This document shows positions 1 through 11,142 of a stretch of 64,000 nt of DNA, piece by piece. The notes under the pieces are model-generated. The model saw nothing but the letters and a program-made list of their open reading frames with translations. It had not been told where the DNA came from and ran no database searches. Origin of the DNA: Cyanoderma ruficeps (taxonomy: Eukaryota > Chordata > Aves > Passeriformes > Timaliidae); contig VZDJ01001050.1 of the NCBI GenBank assembly GCA_008694505.1, forward strand, positions 766,301 through 830,300, written 5' to 3'. Within the stretch, counting starts at the first letter, position 1. Every line of letters begins with the position of its first letter. The translations under genes were made by a program, and so were the position numbers.

Positions 1-2895
1 TTAAAATTTGCAACATTTCATAGTTCTGTCATTCAGAAATAATAAGAGAATTTTGAATAGAAATCTTAAAGTCTTAGGCAAGCTGCAAAATTCATGGAAG
101 TATAGCTTACGTTGTTTTGCAGGACAGAGAGGTTAAGGTGTAGTCAGGCTAAGTCACAGCAGAGTGCACAGCAGTGGCATTGATAAAGCTGCAAATATTA
201 AATAGGGCATAGATCAGAACCCAGCAATGTTTTTGCTCAGAACAGAGCCAAGCCATATGATTTTCAGGTCTTTGTTTAACAGTTCATACTGTGTTTAAAA
301 AAATAAAGGCCTTAGGAAAATAAATAAATTCAAACCAAGTTTCAATGTTAAGCTAGTAGTTTAATCAAAAGTCATTTGCAGCAATTAAAACACTTTTTCT
401 AGTTCTATAAATGTGCTTAAATTAATGTAATATATTATTTTGCAGACAGTAGCTTTTAAAGAAGAAAAAATACTTTCTCCCACTCTAAGATAAGGAGGTT
501 TTGACATCTTGTTGTGGTATTTGTCTTGCCACAATGACCTTGCTGAGTTCTTTAGCTTGAAATGCTGAGGTAAATGTGTGTTTGTTTCTGTTTGTTTTCT
601 GATTTTCAGTTGACCATCAGGTTTAACTTCCAGTTATTTACAATCACTTGAATTCAGAAACTACTTCAGATGAAGAAGCACAATTCTATTTTTATCATCT
701 GTATGCACTGTGGCAGTAGCTAGGAGTTATTGGGAGGGCACTTTGTGCTGCAGTATTTCAGTTGCTAACACTGTTCTCAAAAGCACTGTTTGCTATAAAT
801 TCCCAGCCCAAGGGAATACAGAACAGATACTGCACATTGCATTCTAGGGTGGTACTGCAGACTCAGCCCAACATGAACTCTTCTTGCAGCCTGAACTCCA
901 TCATCACAGTGGGATTCAACTTACTCAATTCACTGAGATAGAGCCCTAGTGTATTTTGGCAGTGATGCAAAGTTGTACATTTGAACTTTCCTTTCCTTTC
1001 CTAGTGTGGTTGACTTTAGAGTAACAAAGAGCGACTCCAGATCTGTTGATTTAAGTTTTTAGACACAGTTTTTACTCAACAGAATTTCTTCCTTTAGAGA
1101 AAGAAAATATTTAAGAATAAGTACTACATAAATATCTGTATTTTCAAAAAAAAAAAAAAAANNNAAAAAAAAAAAAAAAAGAAGCATTGTAATGAAAACT
1201 TCATTTAAAATTACCTGGAATCATTCAAAACCAAAAGATAATTCCTGCAGAAATCAAGAGGGGTTTTAATACTGAATTTCAATAAATGTATTTGTTTTGG
1301 TTAATTTTCTCAGCATTTGTACCCTGTTAATGTGCACAAGATAAGAAATTATTTAAGCACGTAAAATAATTTAATTATGTCTGAAGTTCAGACAGTGAGT
1401 GTTTAGAAGATAGTTTTTCATGTTTACTCGTTTGTGAGGTGGACAGGCAGTTGTCAAATCATATTCAGTTTCAAATGTATAAAAAAGCATAAATAGAATT
1501 CTTGCAACACTTTATTTTCAGTTCAAAAGTAAATAAACAACATTCTAATAGAGTGTTAGTGCAGCTTGCTAAGAATAATTACATTCCTTTTTGGTTTTTT
1601 TCCAGAAAATGAAATTTAATTATTACCAGCTCTCACAGTTCTATTGGAAGATCCCTATTACTCTCCTTAAAACTCCTTCTGGAGTCCTTCGATTACATAA
1701 GAATTTCTAGGGTTGTTTCTTATTATGCTTTTAGCACTTATATCACAGGTCATAAAAATATGGTCCAAAAAGGATCTAAGAACTCAAAAACTGAAAATCA
1801 AATGTAAATAGCTATTAGAAATCACAATTTTATTTTCCCTCTGACCAGCGGTTTTGGACACTTAGTGTAGGTAACTCTATCTATCTCTTGAAAACCACAA
1901 AAAAAAAAAGCTAATTTGGTTTTATGACCCAAACAGTGGTAGAAATATGCTAAATGAAGACTAGTTACAGATGCTAAAAATTGATTCCAATAGTTTTCAT
2001 TGCCTCAGTTGTCTGAGGTTACTACAATGTGATATATTGAGACTGCGAATGATATAAAGGAAATACATATCCCAGACAGCAATTACATTAGTTCATATGT
2101 TGATTTTCCTCCACTTTCTTCAGGGAATGAGTTATAGCTGCAGGTAGAAGAGTATACAGTCTCATGTTGCAAGCTAACTGTATTTTTTCATTATTCTCAG
2201 TTAAGTCTGTATTCCTAGTGAGTGTCGGCTTGACATCTGTCTCCCCTGACTAGTCCTGTATCCTGACCATGTGACTCCTGACCACATAATCTGTTTTAGA
2301 AGTAGCTCAAAATTATTTAATTCCTGAGTTGCTCTGATATCCTGCATGAGGTTTCTGGCCATATTTCGTGATCTAGAAAACCCTTTGTGTTAGTCAGTCT
2401 TTTATCTTTTCTAAGGTATCATTTCTGAGAATCCAACCAAGTTAATTTAGATGTCAGTACTTTGACAAATGACCTCTGAATAATCCAGCAGCAGCTTCAA
2501 ATACAGTCTTTGCATCCCTGGCCCCCTGTGGATGGCTAAGTCTTCCACAGATGCTCTTAAATGAGGAGCAGAGCAAGCAGCAGCAGGCAGTAGCTTCTTA
2601 AAATGTTGTAGCTTTAAGAATTAGATGATAATATTTGTATAATTTTCAGGAACATTCAAGAAGATAACTTTGGGACTATGAATTCTTATTATCTATGTGC
2701 ATAATTCTTGTTTTGTCTATTTGTCTGTAAATATGGTATACTCATCTGGCATTTCTGAAGGATCTATCATATTGTGCTAATGGGATTATTTGTATTTTGC
2801 AGATACATTGAGACATTTCTGCAAAATTCTTTGACTTCTTTTAAAAAACAGATTTTGGTGCTAATGCCTCAGTTTGCTTAGGCACCATTTTAAGT
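1..2895. other. A+T-rich intergenic sequence, no gene seen
   Basis: No open frame of note and no recognisable interspersed repeat. The only structure is a poly(A) run near 1146-1180, listed separately. Confidence 0.6.
1146..1180. repeat. Poly(A) run with a 3-base N gap
   Basis: Sixteen A, three N (1162-1164), then sixteen A. The Ns probably mark uncertain homopolymer length. No retroposon body is recognisable beside it, so it may be a plain A-tract. Confidence 0.9.
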
Positions 2896-2914
2896 TTGTT
2901 GTTGTTGTTGTTGG

Positions 2915-2958
<44 letters not shown>

Positions 2959-2970
2959 CTTTTTTTTTTN
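2896..2970. repeat. (TTG)n followed by long poly(T) ending in N
   Basis: A short (GTT)n tract leads into a T run of about 54 bases with one C interruption at 2959 and an N at 2970. It could be the reversed tail of an old retroposon, but no body is recognisable to its right. The poly-Phe reading frame through it is an artefact of the repeat. Confidence 0.9.
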
Positions 2971-5479
2971 CCTGGTATGACAATAAACAGAGGAAATGTA
3001 GTCTCATACATGAGGGTCATTCAGCCTGCTAGAAGTACTTACCCAACTGCACAGTATTTATTAGAGGATAGTTCTGACCTCATGCTTCACAGAAAACTAT
3101 TCTATTATTCTCGTGACATGCAGCATAGGGGAAATAACTATTATATTGATTTATATTATGGATAAAATGTTGGTTTTGGGTCTAAGGTCACACTTGCACT
3201 CCCTTGACTGACTTTGGGAAGACAGCATTTTCAGTCATTGTCCTTTTTCTCTATCCGACCATTGTGTACCGAGAGGCTGACCTTTCTATTTGAAGATATT
3301 TTACAAAATAGGAAATACACATAGAAAACAATCTCTGAATTAGAAGACCTGTATCATCAAATCACACTGTAGAGGTGTAAAATAACGATGCTTCAATGCC
3401 TGGAGGACAGCAATGGAAAGAAATATTAAATCTAAAAGACAGTATTCATGCAAGAAAATTTCAGCAAAAGAATAGTAATTTCTCCCAGTAGCTAAAGAAA
3501 ATCCAGCTATGTGAATATAGGTCATTGCTCTTAAATAGGATTCATGTTTTTTAAACATAGAAGTACATCACCATGGGAGTTCCAAAAGATAAACTGTGCC
3601 TGGATACAGAAAAAGATTTAGTATTCCAGTGTCCCAGACTAAGTCAATAACTGGCATCTTACCTGGTCCATTTATTGAGAGAACATGATTTGCTTTTTCT
3701 TTGCATCATGTTAATGGATTTCTTTTCCTATTGAATAATACCTCTGTATGTATACTGTTTTAAAGCTTATTTGGGGGAACATTTCCTTTGTACAGATTAT
3801 ATACTTATCTAGGGTTATGTACAACAGAGTGCTGCTTACAGAAGTGCTGTTACTTAAATCTGTTATTTTCTAGTAACCAAAGTAATAAAAAATAATATGC
3901 TTCACTGTTAACTTCACACAAAGGTTTGGGTAACTATGCAGCCTCCATCTCAGTTGGAAAATGAAAAATCTGGATCTACACATATTTACCAGCATTCAGA
4001 GTAGTAGAAAAAACTTAAAACCATATAAAAGAAGGTATATTAATACCCTCAATTAATGTGATTTTTTAATAATTATTTTCACTTTAAGTACTGCTGGCTA
4101 TATTGATAAGAAATTGTCATAGAAATTATGGTTTACAGAACCAGAATTACCAGAGATTAGTTTGCATACATGTTATTAATTTGCTTATTTTTTTGCCTTA
4201 AATAACTTGGTGGGTTTTGGATCGGAACAGTAGTTGTCTATCACTGTGTTGAGTCCCAGCAGATATCACCTTTGCCTCTGAGAACAACCTCTTAAATGAA
4301 GCCAGAGACTACTTTTTTCTAATCTTGCGCCCATATCTAGAAAATATAAAGTATGAGTTACAGCTCTACTGACCTCCAGGAGGCCCACCACACACTCTTT
4401 CATACTCTTTTACTTTGTATGTCTAAAAAAGTCAGCCGTGTGTTTCTATTTATTACAAGATTTTTATTATTATATTTATTGCAAAATTTTATTTAGAACC
4501 TTATCAATTGTCACATACTTGTCATTGGTACCTCTTCTGCTCATCAGTGGCCTTCAGTCTGAGCAATGGAACCTGAATAGTTGTAAAATCCCTCAGAAGT
4601 GTGTGTGTCTGTGGTGACTAGGGGACATTAGACCACAAGAGAAAGATCACACCATTCTTTGTTTCCTTCATTCTGGCATGTTCAGGCCTATTCCTTGACC
4701 ATTCTTTTCTCTGATATTTCCTTTCCTTTCCTGAAAAATATGTGTTGTTTTACATGTTAGAAACTTGCTGTTTCTAAACCTGATTCTTTCTTATTAACAC
4801 CTTTTGCTCATTTCTGTTTTGATCATCAGTGCAGGTAACATATCCCTGTGTTTCTTCTCCTTCAATTAGGTCCTTCTTACAATTTATCCCTGGTGGTTAT
4901 GTTGCTTAGTAGGCCATCCTTCTTACCCAGGGTTGGGCTTCCACATTCTGTTTTTCAGTAGTATTGACAAGTTCTTGGGTGAGCTGGCAGTTTCATCTAC
5001 TCCATCCTCTTCCAGTTCTCTCCGTGGATTATAATCTTCATCTTCTCTCTTCTTTACAGCATCTATAAAGTCTTTCAATGTCTGCACACAGTCACCTTTG
5101 TTTGTCAATCACTGTATGGCCTTGCAAATCATCTTACCATCCATTGCCCATTCTTTTCTTTGGAAAATCTTTAAAATACTTCTTTAAAATACTTTTTCGT
5201 CCAGTGTACATCAGTGTGTTTCTTTTGCTCCATTGGATGAGCCATCACATCTCTCTGTAACTATATAGTCTCAGAGTTTTAGTTCCTTTCAGATGTTTTG
5301 GGGTTGAAGTAGAAGTTGACTACTAATGAAGTGCAGTATTGTGGGAAGTACTGAATTTTTGTCCTTTCTTGTCCAAACCAGTTACTTGCCTTGCAAAGTC
5401 CTTTTATCTGAAGTAATTGTATAGACTACACATACCATATATTTGAGACTTTAGAGGGCACACGCTGCTTCTGCAAAGC
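2971..5479. other. Intergenic sequence, no gene seen
   Basis: A+T-rich, with only short frames of random length and composition. I recognise no repeat family here. Confidence 0.55.
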
Positions 5480-5506
5480 ATTTTATACATTTTATACATT
5501 TTATAC
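5480..5506. repeat. Three tandem copies of a 9-bp unit
   Basis: Three perfect tandem copies of ATTTTATAC. This is a short minisatellite-like expansion in intergenic DNA. Confidence 0.9.
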
Positions 5507-5590
5507 ATATACAGCATTTCTCATACATTTAATTTTGCTAAATGACACTATATACTACCATCCTGATATAGAGGAGACAAAACCTTCCCA

Positions 5591-6184
5591 TGTATGCTGG
5601 TTTTGGCTGGGATAAAGTTAATTTTCTTCACAATGGCTGATATAGGGCTGTGTTTTGCTTTTGTACTGAACACAGAGTTGGCAATACAGAGATGATTTGT
5701 TATTGCTCAGCAGGGCTTACATACAGCCAAGGCCTTTTCTGCTTTTCATGTTGCCACACTGGGGAGGAAGTTGGGAGTGCTTGTGAGGAGGAGACACAAC
5801 CAGGATGGGTGACCCCAACTGACCAAAGGGATATTTCAGACCACCTGGCATCATGCTCAGGATGTAAAGTAGGGAGAAGATAGAGGGAGAGAGGATTATT
5901 AGAGGGATGGCATTTGTCTTCCCCAGTCACCATTACTTGTGATAGGGCCCTACTGTCCTGGAGATGGCTGAACACCTGCCTGCCCATGGAAAGCAATGAA
6001 TTAATTCCTTGTGTTGATTGGCTTATGTGTGCAGCTTTCTCTTTACCTATTAAACTACCTTTATCCCAATCCACAATTTTTTTACCTTTTACTCTTCTCA
6101 TTCTCTCCTGGATACTGCTGTTGGGGGAGTGAGCAAGTGACTCTGTGGGACTTGGCTGTCAGCTGGCGTGAAACCCTGATGCCA
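5591..6184 (+). mobile_element. ERVL-like solo LTR (avian)
   Basis: The start (TGTATGCTGGTTTTGGCTGG) and the internal segments around 5810-5850 and 5950-6000 match the pattern of the common bird ERVL LTR. An ATTAAA poly(A) signal is at 6049-6054, and the 3' end near 6184 reads GTGAAACCCTGATGCCA. The ends form a weak inverted repeat (TG..CA with an internal GGTTT/AAACC). No internal retroviral region follows, so it is a solo LTR. The flanking 5-mers do not match, so the target duplication is decayed or the 3' boundary is off by a few bases. Family placement is from recalled consensus features, not a database search. Confidence 0.8.
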
Positions 6185-8043
6185 TGCAGGAGCACTCACC
6201 CACACAATACTCAGTAGTATATGCTAGGTCTATTCCTGCCTACTGCTTCTTGACCTGTGCCTCCTCTTTTTCAGCAGTCACATGAAATACTGTGCCAGCT
6301 TTCCTTCCAGGAGTCCTTTTATGGATTTCACAGAGACCTAGGCAGAACACACAGAACTAAGCACCTTCTGCTCAGCACAACAGGAAAGTGGATGGTGTCT
6401 TTTGGGAAGAAGGGGAAAATAGGAGAAGTAGCATCTGCTTTAAACATAATGCTCAACAAGTAGAATTTACCAGAAAGCCAGTGAAAATGTTTCCTTCACT
6501 ACTGCCATGTTGGCCAGTTTTTAATCCATCATATTGCAATGATAATGACCTGGCTAACAGATGACTGTGGTGCTGATATGGTTTTAAGAAATAAATTTTC
6601 CTTCACATCCAGATGGCAGAAGAGTGTAACCTAATGGATTCTAAGCCAATTCACACTGGCTGGGAGCCTATGCTGAAGGCTACTGCAAAGTCCCAACAAG
6701 AAAACTGGATATAATACAAATATGGTCAACAGGGCTTGTCTTAGCACATTCAGTAATGTTGGCTCAGTAAGAGTAAAATTAAAACTTTGGGGCACTTCAC
6801 TATAAATTTAAATATTTACAGAAAGAAGCGAGCAACTCCCAGTGTGAGATAGTCAACCTGACGAAAAGGGAACAGAGTGATCAAATGAGGTCAATTACAA
6901 ATTTTCTTTTTGTTCTTTTTTAGTCATTGGTTTGGGTATTTTCTGGGGGATGGGAAGAGGAATGAAGCTTTATTTCATGTCATCTTGAGTAACTTTAGAT
7001 ATTCAGACTGTATTCCAAAGTAGCTCTCCTATATGGATTAGTAGTATTGAAAGAAACCATTAAGGTGTGTCCTTGACACTTTAACTTATTTGCAAGAAAA
7101 ATTGTAACTGTTTTCAGCAAAAAAAACCTGTGAAAGAACATTGATCTGAATCATATATTGTATTGTTAAGCAGGACAATGCAAACTATGTAGATCTATTT
7201 TTACCTCTATTGTTGCTTTACATCTCATAATATACTCTATTTTTATATATATACATATATATGTGTGTGTNCAGATATATGTGTGTGTGTATATATATAT
7301 ACACACACACCCCATAATTCTTCTACTTTGTTTGGGGCTTAAGTGATCTTACCACTGTCCGGTTTTTTAAGATTGTCCTGCCAGACTTTACTGAGAGACC
7401 TTAGTCTAGTGTCTGTCCTTACAGTGCTGTATGTGCACAGTAAATCCACGTTGTCAGTACAAACCCACCACATAATACATTGCACTCCAGGTAGGACAAA
7501 TATTACATGCACTGTGAAGCTGGTTTGAACATGTTTGTATGGCATGTACACATGCTTGTACCAACACTAAATCTGCAGTAGATGTGAAGTATTAAGCATC
7601 AAGACACAGTGTAATTCTCAGGGCATCCATCAAACTGGTTCAAGTTCTTAAGACCTCAGCACTAATGGGCACCATAACATAGCATAAACAAATAGGTTAT
7701 TCTGCAGTCTCTTAACAGGATTATCCTTTCTAAAAATAACAAATCTTATACAAGATCATTATCGCTGCATCATCGGGATATCTAAACTTTTAATAGAAAT
7801 ACCACTGTATTTTTTCTCTGAAGTAACTACACTGACAAGATAACTAAAAGAAAGTGATTCAATGGTCTAAAATAAAAGGAAGTGTAGTAACGTAGTGGAT
7901 GTTAAGATGACAATTTAGTTAATGTAATTTTATACATTTTCTAAACACTACAAAAAGAGACACAAAGGCAGTACTGGGCATTCCAAATGGAAAGCCTGAA
8001 AACAACATGCTATTACATATCACTAAAAATAGTAAAGCTAAGA
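6185..8043. other. Intergenic sequence with one microsatellite
   Basis: No coding signal seen. Contains the dinucleotide repeat at 7243-7311 described separately. Confidence 0.55.
7243..7311. repeat. Compound (TA)n/(TG)n/(AC)n microsatellite with a 30-bp perfect palindrome
   Basis: Alternating TA and TG tracts are interrupted by an N at 7271. The segment 7281-7310 is (GT)5(AT)5(AC)5, which is exactly its own reverse complement. Alternating purine-pyrimidine DNA that is also palindromic can form cruciform or Z-type structures, which may explain the ambiguous base beside it. Confidence 0.95.
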
Positions 8044-9637
8044 ATAATCTGGGCCTGTAACTAAATAGAGGGGGGAGCTTGGTAACAGAGGACACAGAGA
8101 TGGCAGACTTACTGAAAACCGTTTTTCACTGGACTTCACTGACAAGACCAGCCCTCAGGAATCTCTGAGGACACCAGGATGAAGGAATGTTGGGAGGAGG
8201 GTTTTCCTTGGTTTGGACTGGGTGGGAGAATACCTAGGCAAATCTGACACCCACAAATCCATGTCTCTTGATGAGATGCATCCAGAAATGCTGAAAGAGC
8301 TAGAGGGCCACTTTGAGAGGTCATGGAGAATCAGGAGAGGTGCGTGAGGACTGGAAAAAAGGAATTGTCATCCCAGTCTTCACAAAGAGCACAGGTGGAC
8401 CAGCCAGTCCACCTCACCTCAGTCCCTGGAAAGGTGATGGAGCACCTCATTCTGGAGGCCATCTCTACCCACATGGATGACAAGAATGAGATCAGGATGG
8501 AGTCAGCATGGATTCAGCAAAGGGACGTCATGCTTGGCCCATCTGATTGCTTTCCACGGTGAAACAACTGCCTGGATAGATGGATGAGGGGAGAGCAGTG
8601 GACATTGTTCCACCTGGACTCCAGCAAGGCTTTCAACACTGTCTCCCACAACTACCTCACAGGCAAACTCAGGAAGTGTGGCCCGGATGAGGGGACAGTG
8701 AGGTGGACTGAGAACTGTCTGAATGGCAGATCCCAGAGGACTGTTATCAGTGGCACAGGGTCTGGCTGGAGGCCTGTCACAAGTGGTGACCCCCCAGATT
8801 CAGGAGTGGGCCTGGTACTGTTTAACTTCTCCTCAGTGACTTGGATGAAGGGGCAGACACCTCTTCAGCAAGTTCATTGATGACACAGAGCTGGGAGCAG
8901 TGGCTGATACCCCAGAGGGCCGTGCAGCCCTTCAGAAGGGCCTTGACAGGGTGGAGAGGTGGGCAGAGAGGAACTGTCTGAAATTCAACACAGGCAGATG
9001 CAGGGTCCTGCACTCGGGGTGGAATAACCCCAGGCACCAGCACAGGCTGGAGGCTGATCTGCTGGGAAGCAGCTCTGTGCAGGACCTGGGGTTCCTGCTG
9101 GACTGCAAGCTGCCCATGAGCCAGCAGTGTGGCCTTATGGCCAAAAAGGTCATTGGTGTCCTGGGGTGCATCAAGAAGAGCATTGCCAGCAGGACAAGGG
9201 GGATGATCCTGCCCCTCTACTCAGTCCTGGTGAGGCACATCTGGAGTGCTGTGTCCAGTTCTGGGCTCCTCAGGACCAGAGAGAGACAGAGCTGCTGGAG
9301 CAGGCCCAGCAGAGGGTGACATAGGTGATTAAGGGACTGGAGCATCTCTCTTAGGAGAAAAGGCTGAGGAAGCTGGATCTGTTCAGCCTCAAAAAGACAA
9401 GACTATGAGGGGACCTCATCAATGTCTATAAAAGTCTAAGGGACAGTGACAAGAGGATGGATCCAGGCACTAGGTTACCCAGGAAACTGTGGAGTCTCCA
9501 TCACTGGAGATATTCAAGAACCATTTGGATACAATTCTGTGCAATGTGGTCTGGGCTGACTCTGGTGGAGGTGGGATGTTGAACCAGATGACCTTTTTGG
9601 TGGTCCCTTTCAGCATGACCATTCTGTGATTCTTTGA
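8044..9637 (+). mobile_element. CR1 LINE fragment (copy A), 5'-truncated
   Basis: A sense-strand CR1 covering the reverse transcriptase part of ORF2 through the 3' end. The left part reads like the CR1 segment just upstream of the RT domain (GACAAGACCAGCCCTCAGGA at 8139). The right end has the CR1-type terminus, with ATTCTGTGATTCT at about 9621-9633. The element is broken by stops and frameshifts. Its middle (8392-9300) is almost identical to the CR1 at 38942-40540, while its left and right parts are clearly diverged from that copy. Confidence 0.92.
8323..9319 (+). pseudogene. CR1 ORF2 reverse transcriptase remnant (copy A)
   Basis: Three frame blocks (8323-8562, 8584-8880, 8900-9319) together encode CR1-type reverse transcriptase. 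Visible RT features are HLDSSKAFNTVSHN (CR1 usually has LDFSKAFDTV) and the active-site segment KFIDDTELG at about 8870-8896. Lesions are an in-frame TGA at 8560-8562, a frameshift near 8832, and a missing base near 9235 in the segment for VRPHLEYCV-type sequence. The usual CR1 active site is FADD; here Ala is Ile. The first and last of the lesions, and the Ile, are shared with the copy at 39203-40230. No function is expected. Confidence 0.9.
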
Positions 9638-10164
9638 ACTAAAGGTTAATTAGAACTTCAATTGCTGTTTCATAAATGTCTATAAAACTGTCACCACCAA
9701 AGCTGACCCATTATAACTCAATATGTCTAAAGATAACAATGGACTTTTTGGCTGCTAATTGATCCTTTCTGTTTTATGGATTCCAAAAATACTCTGATTT
9801 CCAGAAAGGATGAGCAGTGAAAGCAGCAAGTCTCTTACAAGAATGTATTAGTTTGATAAAAATTAAAGTTCCTGCAATGATATTCTTGCACAGTTTCTTT
9901 ATTATGCTGTCCCTAAAACAAGCTGTATTTATTAATAGCATTTAATATCTAGTGATAATTTAGCACAGATAATTAATATGTGACAGAACAGTGCTATAAG
10001 AATGATCTGTAAGCTGACAAAGCATCCAGTTCAGTTGAGGGGCTCTATTCTGAGATACACCACAAATGCTCAAATGTTACCATTTAAGGCCAAACATAAT
10101 TAGCCAAATGCAGTTTTGACTTAAAAAATTTAAAGTATGTGCGTATAACATAGCAATAATGTTA
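9638..10164. other. Intergenic sequence, no gene seen
   Basis: A+T-rich spacer between the CR1 and the next solo LTR. Nothing recognisable. Confidence 0.55.
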
Positions 10165-10168
10165 ATAC

Positions 10169-10761
10169 TGTTATAAATACGGTGAGCCAAATCGTAATAA
10201 TAAAAAATAAAATTTATTTTTTGCGTCACAGCAAGCAAAGATACAGAAAAAAACAAAGCCACCATAAAGGATAAATTCTATCAAATTGGGGGTGGAAGCG
10301 TGGGACCGGTCTGCACCGTGTCTCCCCTTCATTCACCCCAAAGTTCCAATACCAAGGTCCAGTTTTTATACTTTTTATTTTCCCTGGGGCAGGGTCCTCC
10401 TTTGTTCAGTGTTTGGGTGCTGGTATTCATGGTCCCCTTTTGAAATTCTTATTTTCTTCCCAAGTGGACTTTAAGAACGAACATAATGGTGTCTGAGTGT
10501 TGGCTGTAGATCATATTCAGGTTCTGAGTGGGGTTTTTCAGACAAACGGAATGTTCATTGGAGGGCCAAATCCGTCTCTGGGCAGATGATCTGACCATCA
10601 AACATGTTGGTTCAGTCTCTCTCATTCGAGTGCTGATAACTTCAAATCTCTTCCCCTCAGCTCTGTCTCTCCCTCCGGTGACTTTTGACAATGTCTCCCT
10701 TCCTGCCTGTAATTCCTTTATTCCTTTAGCACAAATTAATACGCATAGTTTATTTACAACA
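10169..10761 (-). mobile_element. Solo LTR, subfamily B, with perfect 4-bp TSD (ATAC)
   Basis: Read on the minus strand it starts TGTTGTAAATAAACTATGCG and ends in TTTATAACA, giving an 8-of-9 inverted terminal repeat. It is flanked by ATAC at 10165-10168 and ATAC at 10762-10765. The minus strand carries a TATA box (plus-strand TTTTATA, 10364-10370) and an AATAAA signal near the U5 end. It is the close relative of the LTR at 26619-27865 and a more distant relative of 17558-18185. A 4-bp duplication and solo state suggest a gammaretrovirus-like (class I) endogenous retrovirus after LTR-LTR recombination. Confidence 0.9.
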
Positions 10762-10784
10762 ATACTATAATTATCACTATCAAC

Positions 10785-10802
10785 AGTAGTAGTAGTAGTA
10801 GT
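10785..10802. repeat. (AGT)6 microsatellite
   Basis: Six perfect AGT units, 20 bases outside the TSD of the neighbouring LTR. Confidence 0.95.
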
Positions 10803-11142
10803 ATCAATATTACTACCTCCTTCTAGTGCTCAGGAATAAATGGGTTCATGTGTTTTAAATAACAAACACATTCAAGAGCATAGAAAACTATTAAAGCCAT
10901 AAAAGCTCTATTTACTTTTTGTTTCAGCTCCTGTTTGTTTCTTCAGGAATTTGTTCAGTATTGTTTCTTGTCTTTTGCCTAGAATAAATCATGGTCCTAA
11001 TATAGTTGTAATATGATTAATGTTCAAAAGACAGACACTTTCCAGATGAGCATGATGTCCCGATCAAAGGCTGCATGTTTTCTCAGACTTGTATTTTATG
11101 TCAGTATTTAGACCTGACCACAACTATAAAGTGCTAAAAATT
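10803..11142. other. Intergenic sequence, no gene seen
   Basis: Nothing recognisable between two LTRs. Confidence 0.5.

Noticed and set aside
2515..2535. CTCF-like GGCCCCCTGTGG
   Set aside because: The spacing between the CCA and AGGGGGC parts is one base short.
2896..3165. 89-codon poly-Phe frame
   Set aside because: Translation of a poly(T) repeat.
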